A stretch of DNA of 13,221 bases from DATKZS01 sp035527835 [NCBI: bacterium] (GCA_035527835.1 DATKZS010000110.1:1-13221), one strand, 5' to 3'. Positions 6,734 to 13,221 are shown, numbered from the stretch's first letter. Numbers and translations: made by a program. The notes: generated from the letters alone by a model not told the origin.

Positions 6734-7582
6734 TCAGAGGGCGGGGAGCTTGCGGTAAAGGAGGAAGCGGTAGGACTTGGAGACGGCAAAGGTCTTGGCG
6801 TTGCGCTCTCCGCTGAAGTATTTGTGGTTCAGCTTCTCGATCCTCTTCTTGTATTTCCAGGCGATGAAGCGGGCGATGAGTGGATGGTTGGCCCGCGCGT
6901 AGTATTCGATGAGGTCGCGGATGGGAATGCCGACGTTGTCGAGCATGTCTCTGACCAGGTCGAGATTGGGTGCGGCCTGGGCGGTGAGGTCCACGTCGGC
7001 GACGGGTTGGAGGGGGAGCTTGGCGATCTCGCGGTAGAACTTGGAGAGCTTGTGGCCGCCGTGCAACGCGCTCTTGACCTTGGCCTCGGTCTTGAAGAAG
7101 TCGCAGATGAGGAGGTGGCCGCCGGCGTTCAACAGCTTCATGGTTTTTGGGAGGGCGGCGGCGAGCTTGACGTATTGGAAGCTCTCGCTGAACATGACGA
7201 GGTCATAGGTTTTTCGGGGTTCGATGTCCTCGTAGCATTGCTCGATGATTTCGCAGCCGCCGTTGAGGCGGGCTTGGGCCTGCTTGGTGAGGAGCGGGCT
7301 CGGCGAGACGCAATCCACCTTGTAGCCTTTGTCAAGAAGCTTGGAAGCGAGGACGCCGGCGCCGCAACCGACGTCGAGGATGGTGGAGGCGCCTTGCGGG
7401 ATCCTGGAGATGATGAACCGGGAGTGATTTTCCTGGGCGATGGGGAAATTGGCGGCGTTGACCTCCATGCCCTCGGTCCACAAGCCGTAGTGCAGGTCTT
7501 CGGTCTTGAGGAAATATTTCCCGAGGATCAGGAAGAACAAGAGGCCGGCCTCTTTCGAGTCCACTTTGCGGAGGTCATTCAT
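6734..7582 (-). CDS. Class I SAM-dependent methyltransferase
   Basis: This encodes 282 residues. I start at the ATG at 7582, which follows AAGGA about 8 bases upstream. The longer frame to 7822 adds an Arg/Ser/Ala-rich stretch that reads as non-coding. Motif I, ILDVGCGAGVL, is at 68-78 and is followed by the acidic turn KVDCVSPSP at 88-96. Asp127 and the YDLVMFSESFQYV strand are at 126-138, and GGHLLICDFF at 154-163 is the motif III region. HYGLW at 31-35 resembles the N-terminal mark of the cyclopropane-synthase/tocopherol-type methyltransferases, so a small lipid or quinone-like acceptor is possible. The C-terminal third (after 165) is basic and aromatic and gives no clue. It is separated from hsp20 by about 200 bp, and its acceptor is unknown. 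Confidence 0.88.
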   Translation of the reverse strand: MNDLRKVDSKEAGLLFFLILGKYFLKTEDLHYGLWTEGMEVNAANFPIAQENHSRFIISRIPQGASTILDVGCGAGVLASKLLDKGYKVDCVSPSPLLTKQAQARLNGGCEIIEQCYEDIEPRKTYDLVMFSESFQYVKLAAALPKTMKLLNAGGHLLICDFFKTEAKVKSALHGGHKLSKFYREIAKLPLQPVADVDLTAQAAPNLDLVRDMLDNVGIPIRDLIEYYARANHPLIARFIAWKYKKRIEKLNHKYFSGERNAKTFAVSKSYRFLLYRKLPAL

Positions 7583-7713
7583 CAGATCATCCTTTGTTGC
7601 TGCCCTGGCTCTGGAGGTCGGACCTTGAAAGTGGCCTTGCCTGCTGCCAAGATGATCGCGGATTTCAGGAGGAAAAGCAAAAGATAGCGGCAACCAAGCG
7701 CCGCCCCTGGAAG

Positions 7714-7732
7714 CGCCGCCGGCCTGGCGGCG
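7714..7732 (-). terminator. GC hairpin downstream of hsp20
   Basis: CGCCGCC-GGCCT-GGCGGCG is a perfect 7-bp stem 50 bases after the hsp20 stop, in the gap before the methyltransferase. No T-run follows in the minus direction, so it may be a factor-assisted stop, an RNA-stabilising hairpin, or chance in GC-rich DNA. Confidence 0.35.
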
Positions 7733-7781
7733 TAACAACAAGAGAAGATGGCGGCGGGACGCAGGTGTTACGCGGTTCGGA

Positions 7782-8210
7782 TCAGCCCTTGACCTCGATG
7801 CACTTCCGGCTGTTTTCCTCACTCTTGGGAATGGTGACCTCGATCACTCCATCCTGGTACTGGGCCTCGATGGCCTCGCAGTCCACATTGTAGGGGAGCG
7901 AGAACACGCGCTCGAACGGGCCGTAGGTGCGCTCGACGTGGTGGTACTTGCGCGACTGTTCCATCTTGCGGGCCGGCCGCTCGCCGCTGATGACCAGGTG
8001 GCGGTCGCGGTACTCGACCTTGATCTTGTCCGGATTGATGCCCGGCACCTCGGCCTTGATAACGAAGGACCCGCTGGTCTCGTAGATGTCCACCGCCGGC
8101 GACCAGGCCGACCCGGGCGACTCGGTGATCCCGAATTCCGGGCCTTCCCCGAACAGCTCCTGGTGCAGCGAGATCAGGTCCTGCAACGGATCCCATTTAT
8201 TGTAAGGCAT
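7782..8210 (-). CDS. Small heat-shock protein, Hsp20/alpha-crystallin family
   Basis: This is a 142-residue ATP-independent holdase that keeps unfolding proteins soluble for the DnaK system. The alpha-crystallin domain spans about residues 36-130: SPAVDIYETSGSFVIKAEVP at the start, VEYRDRHLVISGER in the middle, and DGVIEVTIPKSE at 120-131, the family's final strand. The C-terminal IEVKG contains the IxI/V-type assembly motif. The ATG at 8210 follows AGGGAG about 7 bases upstream. The longer frame to 8255 runs into the palindrome and is rejected. The length is typical of the class. It lies 140 bp behind dnaK on the same strand and is probably in one transcript with it, with paired hairpins between them. 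Confidence 0.95.
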   Translation of the reverse strand: MPYNKWDPLQDLISLHQELFGEGPEFGITESPGSAWSPAVDIYETSGSFVIKAEVPGINPDKIKVEYRDRHLVISGERPARKMEQSRKYHHVERTYGPFERVFSLPYNVDCEAIEAQYQDGVIEVTIPKSEENSRKCIEVKG

Positions 8211-8221
8211 GGCAAACTCCC

Positions 8222-8350
8222 TTTGGAGTGCGGCGGCACATGACGCCGCTTTCATTAGCCCTTCAGATCACGGCCAGACTAATCATAACTCCCGATGCGA
8301 ATCAAGTCATCAAGCTTAATGAAAGCGCTGTCATGCCAGCGCACTCCAAA
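8222..8350. repeat. Pair of opposed REP-like hairpins between dnaK and hsp20
   Basis: The two ends of the dnaK-hsp20 gap are related in inverted orientation over about 36 bases. Arm 1 (8222-8258) reads TTTGGAGT, then hairpin GCGGCG-8 nt-CGCCGC, then TTTCATTA. Arm 2, read from 8350 back to 8315, has the same flanks around GCGCTG-6 nt-CAGCGC. Both stems are perfect 6-mers despite differing in sequence. Arm 2 begins at the base next to the dnaK stop codon, and arm 1 abuts the hsp20 ribosome-binding site. This is the layout of a paired REP (BIME-like) element, possibly modulating stability or translation of the two halves of the transcript. Confidence 0.8.
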
Positions 8351-10252
8351 TCAGTTCGAGTCCTCATACTCGGCGTCAATGACCTCGCCTTCCTTGGCGC
8401 CTTGCGGGCCTTGCGGTTCGGGTCCGGGCGCGGCCCCGGGCGCGGGCCCGGCGGTCTGCTGCTTATACAGAACCTCGGCGATCTTGTGGGAGGACTGGAG
8501 GATGCGCTCGGCGGCCTGCTTCATGGCCTCCGCGTCCTCCCCCTCGAGCGCCTTCTTGCCGTCGGCGATGGCGGACTCGACCGCGCCGGCGTCGGCCTCG
8601 GGAATCTTCGCTCGGTTCTCGTTCAGGATTTTCTCGGTGTTGTAGATCACGGAGTCGAGGTGGTTCCTGGCCTCGACGGCCTCGCGGCGCTTTTTGTCCT
8701 CGTCGCCATGGGCCTCGGCGTCCGTGACCATGCGCTTGATGTCGTCGTCGTTGAGGCCGGAGCTCGCGGTGATGGTGATGTTCTGGACCTTGCTGGTGGC
8801 CATGTCCTTGGCCGAGACGTTGACGATGCCGTTGGCGTCAATGTCAAAGGCGACCTCGATCTGGGGCAGTCCGCGCGGCGCAGGCGGGATGCCGACGAGG
8901 TGGAAGCGGCCGAGGGTGCGGTTCTGCGCCGCCATTGGCCGCTCGCCCTGCAGCACGTGGATCTCGACGGAGGTCTGGTTGTCGGCGGCGGTGGTGAAGG
9001 TCTCGGACTTGCGGGTGGGGATGGTGGTGTTGCGGGCGATCAGGGTGGTCATCACGCCGCCCAGGGTCTCGACGCCGAGCGACAGCGGGGTCACGTCGAG
9101 GAGCAGGATGTCCTTGACCTCTCCGCCGAGCACTCCGGCCTGCACCGCGGCGCCGGCGGCCACGACCTCGTCCGGGTTCACCGTCTTCTTCGGCTCCTTG
9201 CCGAACAATTCCTTGACCAGGTTCTGCACCCGCGGGATGCGGGTCGAGCCGCCCACCAGCACGACCTCGTCAATCTGCTCCGGCTTGAGCCGCGCGTCGG
9301 CGATGGCCTTCTCGCACGGCCCCTTCGAGCGCAAGATGATGTCGTCCACCAGTTGCTCGAACTTGGAGCGAGCGAGCTTGATGGTGAGGTGCTTGGGCCC
9401 GGAGGCGTCGGCGGTGAGGAAGGGCAGGTTGACCTCGGACTCCATGGTGGTGGAGAGCTCGATCTTGGCCTTTTCCGCCGCGTCCTTCAAGCGCTGCATC
9501 ACCATCTTGTCCTTGGACACGTCAATCCCCGACTCCTTCTTGAACTCGGCTACCAGCCACTCCATGATGCGGTGGTCTATGTCGTCGCCGCCCAGGTGGG
9601 TGTCGCCGTGGGTCGCCTTGACCTCGACCACGTTGTCGCCCACTTCCAGAATGGAGATGTCGAACGTGCCGCCGCCGAAGTCGTAGACCGCGATGGTGGC
9701 GTTCTTCTTCTTGTCCAGGCCATAGGCCAGGGCGGAGGCGGTGGGCTCGTTGATGATGCGCTTGACGTCAAGTCCCGCGATCTTGCCCGCGTCCTTGGTC
9801 GCCTGCCGCTGGCTGTCGTTGAAATAGGCCGGGACCGTGATCACGGCCTCCTTCACTTCCTCGCCAAGGTAATCCTCGGCCGCTTTTTTAAGCTTCTGCA
9901 GGATCATGGCCGAAATCTCGGGCGGAGAGAATTTCTTGCCTCGGACCTCCACCCGCACGTCGCCGTTCGACTCCTGCGTCACCTTGTATGGGACCAGCTT
10001 GATCTCCTGGCCGACCTCCCCGTAGCGCCGGCCCATGAACCGCTTGATCGAATAGACCGTGTTCTCCGGGTTGGTGATGGACTGGCGCTTGGCGATCTGA
10101 CCGACCAGCCGCTCGCCCTCCTTGGTGAACCCTACGACGCTGGGCGTGGTCCGGCCGCCTTCCTCGTTCGCAATGATCTTCGGATCGCCGCCCTCCATGA
10201 CCGCAACCACCGAGTTGGTCGTGCCCAGGTCAATACCGATAATTTTTCCCAT
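8351..10252 (-). CDS. dnaK: Chaperone protein DnaK (Hsp70)
   Basis: This is a 633-residue cytosolic ATP-dependent chaperone. The ATPase domain is complete: phosphate-1 loop GIDLGTTNS at 6-14, [12 protein letters not shown] at 189-200 and [10 protein letters not shown] at 331-340. The interdomain linker [13 protein letters not shown] is at 381-393. The substrate-binding beta domain runs to about 500 and the helical lid to about 600. A Gly/Pro/Ala-rich tail then leads to the usual acidic end EVIDAEYED. The segment around 74-95 is the insertion typical of Gram-negative-type DnaK. The ATG at 10252 follows CAGGAGG 8 bases upstream; the longer frame to 10288 reads through that site. It is upstream of hsp20. 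No grpE or dnaJ lies alongside, so its cochaperones must be encoded elsewhere. Confidence 0.98.
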   Translation of the reverse strand: MGKIIGIDLGTTNSVVAVMEGGDPKIIANEEGGRTTPSVVGFTKEGERLVGQIAKRQSITNPENTVYSIKRFMGRRYGEVGQEIKLVPYKVTQESNGDVRVEVRGKKFSPPEISAMILQKLKKAAEDYLGEEVKEAVITVPAYFNDSQRQATKDAGKIAGLDVKRIINEPTASALAYGLDKKKNATIAVYDFGGGTFDISILEVGDNVVEVKATHGDTHLGGDDIDHRIMEWLVAEFKKESGIDVSKDKMVMQRLKDAAEKAKIELSTTMESEVNLPFLTADASGPKHLTIKLARSKFEQLVDDIILRSKGPCEKAIADARLKPEQIDEVVLVGGSTRIPRVQNLVKELFGKEPKKTVNPDEVVAAGAAVQAGVLGGEVKDILLLDVTPLSLGVETLGGVMTTLIARNTTIPTRKSETFTTAADNQTSVEIHVLQGERPMAAQNRTLGRFHLVGIPPAPRGLPQIEVAFDIDANGIVNVSAKDMATSKVQNITITASSGLNDDDIKRMVTDAEAHGDEDKKRREAVEARNHLDSVIYNTEKILNENRAKIPEADAGAVESAIADGKKALEGEDAEAMKQAAERILQSSHKIAEVLYKQQTAGPAPGAAPGPEPQGPQGAKEGEVIDAEYEDSN

Positions 10253-10330
10253 TACCTTAGCCTCCTGAAAAACTTCATTGATCCTCAATAACTAATTGAC
10301 GCACCTTGGCCCCCAATAACTACTGCCGAC

Positions 10331-10358
10331 AAAATAAGCACTAACCAAAAAAAGTCAA
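10331..10358 (-). promoter_or_regulatory. Candidate dnaK promoter TTGACT-16-TATTTT
   Basis: On the minus strand, TTGACT (10358-10353) and TATTTT (10336-10331) are 16 bp apart, about 80 bases ahead of the dnaK start. The -35 box matches at five of six bases and the -10 box at four. Another TTGACC lies further upstream near 10400. It looks like a housekeeping-sigma promoter; I see no evident heat-shock operator. Confidence 0.4.
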
Positions 10359-10544
10359 CATTAAAAAGCAAATTATGACGACATTTTTTAGTGATTGGTC
10401 AAATTTTTTCAGGCCGGCCCAAGCTCAATTATGGAAGATGCTTCAGAAACGCATGACCGAGCCATGATTTTTCGAAAAGATCTGTGAATAATTATATTAA
10501 ATTACAATAAGTTAAACATCACATCGCCTAACGGACCCAGGTCT

Positions 10545-10593
10545 TCAAACCCCAAACCTCAAACCCCAAACCTCAAACCCCAAACCTCAAACC
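10545..10593. repeat. Seven tandem heptamers YCAAACC
   Basis: There are exactly seven 7-base units, alternating TCAAACC and CCAAACC (T,C,T,C,T,C,T), ending 3 bases before the dgt stop codon complement. On the dgt sense strand this is GGTTTGR x7, a G-rich telomere-like run placed in the 3' untranslated region, with enough GG pairs to fold as a two-tier quadruplex. Confidence 0.9.
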
Positions 10594-10596
10594 TCT

Positions 10597-11670
10597 TTAG
10601 TACGCCCATGGCCTCGGCACGAACAGGTCATCGAAGATGTGCAGGGCATAGGAGTCGGACATTCCGGCGATGAAGTCGCGGGCCTCGATCTCGATGTCGT
10701 ACTTGAACTCCTTTTTGTCGGTTAGCCTCCTTAGCTGGTCCGGGTTTTTGACAAGATAGTGGTAGAGCTCCTGGATGACGTGGCGCGACTTGCGGAACTC
10801 GCGCTGCACTTCGTCGTTCTCGTACACGCGCTCGAAGAGCCAGGCTTTCAGCTTTTCCGTGGCCGTGAGCAGCTCGCGGCTCATGGCCAGCGCGTTCTTG
10901 CCCTGCTTCGCGGTTTCCACGACAATGTCGGTGACCATGTTGTTGATGCGCCGGGAGTGGGACTTGCCGAGCGTCTCAATCAGTTCGCGGGGCACTTCGG
11001 AGGCCTTGATCAGTCCGGCGGCGATCGCGTCCTGCAGATCGTGGTTGGTATAGGCCACGATGTCGGCGATGCGAACTACCTTGCCTTCCAGGGTGGCGGG
11101 CTGGTCCGCGGAGCGCGAGGGGATGACCGGGTTGTCGCGGCCCTTCGAGTGCTTGAGGATCCCGTCGCGGACCTCCCAGGTGAGGTTGAGTCCCGCTCCC
11201 TCGTAGGCCAGCTCGTCCACCACCCGGAGCGACTGCTCCCAGTGGTGGAAGCCGCCGGGCACGACCTCGTCGAGCGCGAACTCGCCGGCGTGGCCGAAGG
11301 GGGTATGGCCGAGGTCGTGGCCCAGCGCGATGGCCTCGGTCAGGTCCTCGTTGAGCTGCAGGGCGCGGGAGATGGTGCGGGCGATCTGGCTGACCTCGAT
11401 GGTGTGGGTCAGCCGGGTGCGGTAGTGGTCGCCCTTCGGCGCCAGGAAAACCTGGGTCTTGTGCTTGAGGCGCCGGAAGGCCTTGCAATGAATGATGCGG
11501 TCGCGGTCACGCTGGAACGCGGGCCGGACGTGGCAGGGCTTTTCCGGCCTGAGCCGCCCCTTGGATTCGTCGCTCTTCGCGGCCAGCGGTGAAAGCACCT
11601 GGTGCTCCAGCCGCTCCTGCCGCTCCCGGATCGTCAGCGGCGCGCCGGCGTCTTTTTCCTTGTCAGCCAT
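10597..11670 (-). CDS. dgt: dGTPase-family HD hydrolase (dNTP triphosphohydrolase)
   Basis: This encodes 357 residues from the ATG at 11670. The enzyme family hydrolyses dGTP, and often other dNTPs, to the nucleoside plus triphosphate, tuning DNA precursor pools. The HD metal site is complete: RLTHT (H89), GHDLGHTPFGH (H118, D119) and RIADIVAY (D203). The family block RRLKHKTQVFLAPKGDHYRT is at 66-85. The length fits the shorter class of bacterial dGTPase-like proteins rather than the 505-residue E. coli enzyme. Other starts upstream (ATG 11682, TTG 11694) overlap the predicted promoter. No Shine-Dalgarno is seen before 11670, and the -10 box ends 10 bases ahead of it, suggesting a leaderless message. 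It stands alone, with heptamer repeats directly after its stop. Confidence 0.93.
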   Translation of the reverse strand: MADKEKDAGAPLTIRERQERLEHQVLSPLAAKSDESKGRLRPEKPCHVRPAFQRDRDRIIHCKAFRRLKHKTQVFLAPKGDHYRTRLTHTIEVSQIARTISRALQLNEDLTEAIALGHDLGHTPFGHAGEFALDEVVPGGFHHWEQSLRVVDELAYEGAGLNLTWEVRDGILKHSKGRDNPVIPSRSADQPATLEGKVVRIADIVAYTNHDLQDAIAAGLIKASEVPRELIETLGKSHSRRINNMVTDIVVETAKQGKNALAMSRELLTATEKLKAWLFERVYENDEVQREFRKSRHVIQELYHYLVKNPDQLRRLTDKKEFKYDIEIEARDFIAGMSDSYALHIFDDLFVPRPWAY

Positions 11671-11680
11671 GGGCGCGAAC

Positions 11681-11708
11681 ATTCTATCACGCAACCTGAC
11701 AAGGTCAA
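11681..11708 (-). promoter_or_regulatory. Candidate dgt promoter TTGACC-16-TAGAAT
   Basis: On the minus strand, TTGACC (11708-11703) and TAGAAT (11686-11681) each match the sigma-70 consensus at five of six bases with 16-bp spacing. The predicted start falls near 11674, about 4 bases before the ATG at 11670. Confidence 0.5.
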
Positions 11709-11724
11709 TTTTTTATGGTTTCCG

Positions 11725-11810
11725 CACCCCGCAAGGGGTGAAATATGAGTAGCCGCAGGTGAAACCTGCGGGACCGGGCCACACCAGATACCCCGACCCT
11801 GAAGGGGTCG
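11725..11810. repeat. Cluster of three small hairpins
   Basis: Three perfect stems lie in 86 bases: CACCCC-GCAA-GGGGTG (11725-11740), CCGCAGGT-GAA-ACCTGCGG (11753-11771) and CGACCC-TGAAG-GGGTCG (11794-11810). They sit between the divergent dgt and lipoprotein promoters. The loops are all short and purine-rich, resembling the TGAA loop at 1130-1143. I infer dispersed palindromic units stacked side by side. Confidence 0.7.
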
Positions 11811-11874
11811 AACCACAGACAAGCGCGAAGTCTTTCCTCTTCTTTTTTCCTTTTTACTTTCTTCCTTCCCGGAC

Positions 11875-11904
11875 TTGACATCCGATATTCGCCCGGCTGA
11901 TAAT
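11875..11904 (+). promoter_or_regulatory. Strong sigma-70-type promoter TTGACA-18-GATAAT
   Basis: TTGACA (11875-11880) is a perfect -35 box. GATAAT (11899-11904) matches the -10 box at five of six bases, with an 18-bp spacer. The predicted start near 11911 gives an 18-base leader containing AGGAGG before the ATG at 11929. A 40-base run that is nearly all pyrimidine (about 11831-11870) lies directly upstream. Confidence 0.75.
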
Positions 11905-11928
11905 GGGACCTATGCAGGAGGGAAAGGC

Positions 11929-13131
11929 ATGGACCCAAGGACCCTGAGGCTTGTTATACGCGCGGCCCTGATCATATTGCTCTGCTCCATCGTCCCCGGC
12001 TGCTTCCGGGACTGCGCGCAGGAGGACACCGCCGTGTACCTGTGCGCCGACTTTGACGGCGACGGCTACGGCGCCATGTACCCCGGCGAGCAGCTCGGCA
12101 TAAACTACCCCCGCCCCAAAGTCGTCTGCGGCCAGGCCAAGGACTGCGACGACCACGACCCCGATAACTGGTCCGCGTGCACAACCTGCCAAGACCAGGA
12201 CGGAGACGGATGGTACGGCGCCTGCAACGTGTACGCGGGCATCAACGGCCCCGACTGCGACGACTCCGACCCCGACAACTGGATCTCCTGCGCCACCTGC
12301 GCCGACAACGACGGCGACGGATGGTGGGGAGTGTGCGACAATTATGACGGCCGTAACGGCCCCGACTGCGACGACGCCGACCCCGACAACTGGCTCTCCT
12401 GCGCCGCCTGCGTTGACTCCGACCTCGACACCTGGTTCATCGGCTGCGACGCCTACACAACCCGCAACGGTGTGGACTGCGACGACGGCGACAGCCTGAC
12501 CTATCCGGGGGCGGAGGAGATTTGTGATGGGTTGGATAATGATTGCGATGGTATAAGTGATGGAGGAGTAGAAACTTTCGCCAAGATCGGTCAAGAGCTC
12601 AGAGTGACCCAAGCCGAAAATAATAGCTGGGCTCCCTCTCTTTCCTGGACTGGCTCCGAGTTCGGGGTGATCTGGGAGGATAATAGAGACGGGAACAATG
12701 AAATCTACTTTGCCCGGATCAGCGCGGCTGGGGCTAAGATCGGCACAGACCTCCGGGTGACCAGCGATGCGAGTGATAGCTTGAATCCATCTCTTACTTG
12801 GACAGGATCAGAATTCGGGGTGATCTGGGAGGATTTTCGGGATGGAAACATTGAAATCTACTTTGCCCGGATCAGCGCGGCGGGAGCCAAGATCGGCTCA
12901 GACCTCCTGGTGACCAATAACGCGGGTTGGAGTTATTTTCCATCTCTTTCCTGGACCGGTTCTGAGTTCGGGGTAAGCTGGGCTGATGACCGAGACAATG
13001 CTAGTGAAATTTACTTTGCCCGGATCAGCGCGGACGGGGCCAAGATCGGGACCGACATTCGGCTCACCAGCACTATATACCCTAGGAGCCTGTCGGAGAA
13101 AAAATTTCTCCGCCTCGATAACGATTCATGA
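11929..13131 (+). pseudogene. Metal-binding-motif lipoprotein with propeller-like repeats, truncated by IS
   Basis: The frame gives 400 residues, but the last 15 or so are read from an insertion sequence; the native part ends near residue 385. The ATG at 11929 follows AGGAGG. Residues 1-25 are a lipoprotein signal ending in a VPGC lipobox (Cys25). Residues 40-211 are Cys-paired calcium-type loops: DFDGDGYG, then DCDDxDPDNW three times with DxDGDGW between them, then PGAEEICDGLDNDCDG, the signature of 'putative metal-binding motif' (MopE-like) surface proteins. From 221 there are three full 51-residue repeats (PSLSWTGSEFGVIWEDNRDG, then NEIYFARISAAGAKIG) and the start of a fourth. These look like beta-propeller blades, of which more would be expected. 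G+C and third-base C drop sharply near 12510. It is probably exported to the cell surface, with an unknown ligand, and now broken. Confidence 0.8.
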
Positions 13132-13137
13132 TACAAT
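13132..13137 (+). promoter_or_regulatory. Possible -10 box of the IS
   Basis: TACAAT matches TATAAT at five of six bases and ends 6 bases before the transposase ATG. No convincing -35 box is present 16-18 bases upstream. Confidence 0.3.
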
Positions 13138-13143
13138 GTCCCC

Positions 13144-13221
13144 ATGATGGACAAAAAATTCAAAGCGTGCAACCGGGAGCAGATGTATCTTCTGCCGCCT
13201 TCGCTTCAGGAATGGCTGCCG
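13144..13221 (+). CDS. Transposase, N-terminal fragment (IS1182-like), runs off window
   Basis: 26 codons are visible from the ATG at 13144 (a second ATG is at 13147), in frame to the right edge. The stretch REQMYLLPPSLQEWLP matches the start of IS1182-family transposases, whose N-terminus typically has a LLPPSLxDWLPxxHLA block; the catalytic DDE core would lie beyond the window. No Shine-Dalgarno is seen. It sits 60 bases inside the inferred element end. The family assignment rests on this one motif. Confidence 0.7.
   Translation, partial: MMDKKFKACNREQMYLLPPSLQEWLP

Larger units (their letters stand above)
10253..10596. other. AT-rich intergenic region between dgt and dnaK
   Basis: This is 344 bp with no plausible gene. 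From the dnaK side it holds the ribosome-binding site, a likely promoter and an AT-rich stretch (10330-10515) with several A- and T-runs. The direct repeat CAATAACTA occurs twice (about 10276 and 10315). The heptamer array (10545-10593) abuts the dgt stop. I see no CIRCE operator (TTAGCACTC-N9-GAGTGCTAA) and no T-tailed terminator for dgt. Confidence 0.7.
13085..13221 (+). mobile_element. Left end of an insertion sequence (IS1182-like)
   Basis: The fourth repeat of the lipoprotein gene stops abruptly at about 13083. What follows is a GAGCCTGTCGGAG-type end and then a perfect hairpin CGGAGAAA-AAA-TTTCTCCG (13094-13112), a common read-through block at IS ends. A transposase reading frame begins at 13144. 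CTAG at 13082-13085 could be the target. The right end is outside the window, so terminal repeats and duplication cannot be confirmed. Confidence 0.7.

Noticed and set aside
6680-7687. 335-residue plus-strand frame
   Set aside because: It is antisense to the methyltransferase, which has a full motif I and a good ribosome-binding site.
7583-7822. 80-residue N-terminal extension of the methyltransferase
   Set aside because: The extension is Arg/Ser/Ala-rich and crosses the GC hairpin and the end of hsp20. The ATG at 7582 has a proper AAGGA site.
8228-10291. 687-residue plus-strand frame opposite dnaK
   Set aside because: It is the antisense of an unmistakable dnaK. Long antisense frames on Hsp70 genes are a known artefact (once annotated as NAD-specific glutamate dehydrogenase). 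The product is low-complexity and L/V/G/D-rich, with no domains.
10259-10380. CIRCE operator upstream of dnaK
   Set aside because: TTAGTGCTTA occurs in the promoter, but neither TTAGCACTC nor its inverted partner with a 9-base spacer is present.
10597-11670. dgt as a phage-defence dGTPase
   Set aside because: Some dGTPases are antiviral, but no defence genes flank it; housekeeping nucleotide-pool control is the simpler reading.
11854-12612. 252-residue minus-strand frame, Val/Gly/Ala-rich repeats
   Set aside because: Its repeats mirror the Asp/Cys loops of the lipoprotein on the other strand, which has a promoter, ribosome-binding site and lipobox.

Overview
The window is GC-rich bacterial DNA, roughly 60% G+C by eye with some AT-richer islands. 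It comes from an organism I cannot place to genus. The Hsp70 has the extra N-terminal segment usual in Gram-negative-type DnaK. There is a predicted lipoprotein, and Shine-Dalgarno sites are clear at most starts. Almost every intergenic gap carries small dispersed palindromes. I infer a diderm bacterium with a repeat-rich genome, such as a deltaproteobacterium-like or candidate-phylum lineage. This rests on overall character, not on a decisive marker.

Layout. Positions 1-1112 (+) hold the 3' part of a tetratricopeptide-repeat gene that enters from outside the window. Positions 1113-1270 hold palindromes. Positions 1271-2231 (+) hold a small two-gene unit: a putative AbiEi-type antitoxin lacking its N-terminal domain, overlapped by a DUF6036/MNT-like nucleotidyltransferase. 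Positions 2298-3647 (+) encode a secreted fucosidase-like (GH29-like) protein, which converges through a strong hairpin on a minus-strand pair: an acyltransferase-fold protein (6495-5788) and a CPA2/Kef-type cation:proton antiporter with RCK domains (5771-3783). Next on the minus strand come a SAM methyltransferase (7582-6734) and a chaperone pair, dnaK (10252-8351) followed by hsp20 (8210-7782). A dGTPase-family HD hydrolase (11670-10597, minus) follows. Finally, a plus-strand metal-binding-motif/propeller-repeat lipoprotein (from 11929) has a well-formed promoter and is cut by the left end of an insertion sequence whose transposase starts at 13144 and leaves the window.

How the genes work together. 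The dnaK-hsp20 pair is a plausible chaperone operon: Hsp20 holds unfolded protein and DnaK refolds it. grpE and dnaJ are not present here. The acyltransferase-like protein and the antiporter are 16 bp apart and probably co-transcribed. The AbiEi-like and nucleotidyltransferase genes fit a toxin-antitoxin arrangement. The remaining genes look like independent units.

The most interesting structures are in the repeats. Two opposed REP-like hairpins between dnaK and hsp20 differ from each other by compensatory base changes. A seven-copy, telomere-like heptamer abuts the dgt stop codon. Two or three genes have a -10 box so close to the start codon that a leaderless mRNA is predicted. I found no CRISPR array, rRNA or tRNA, and no clearly unprecedented multi-gene system.
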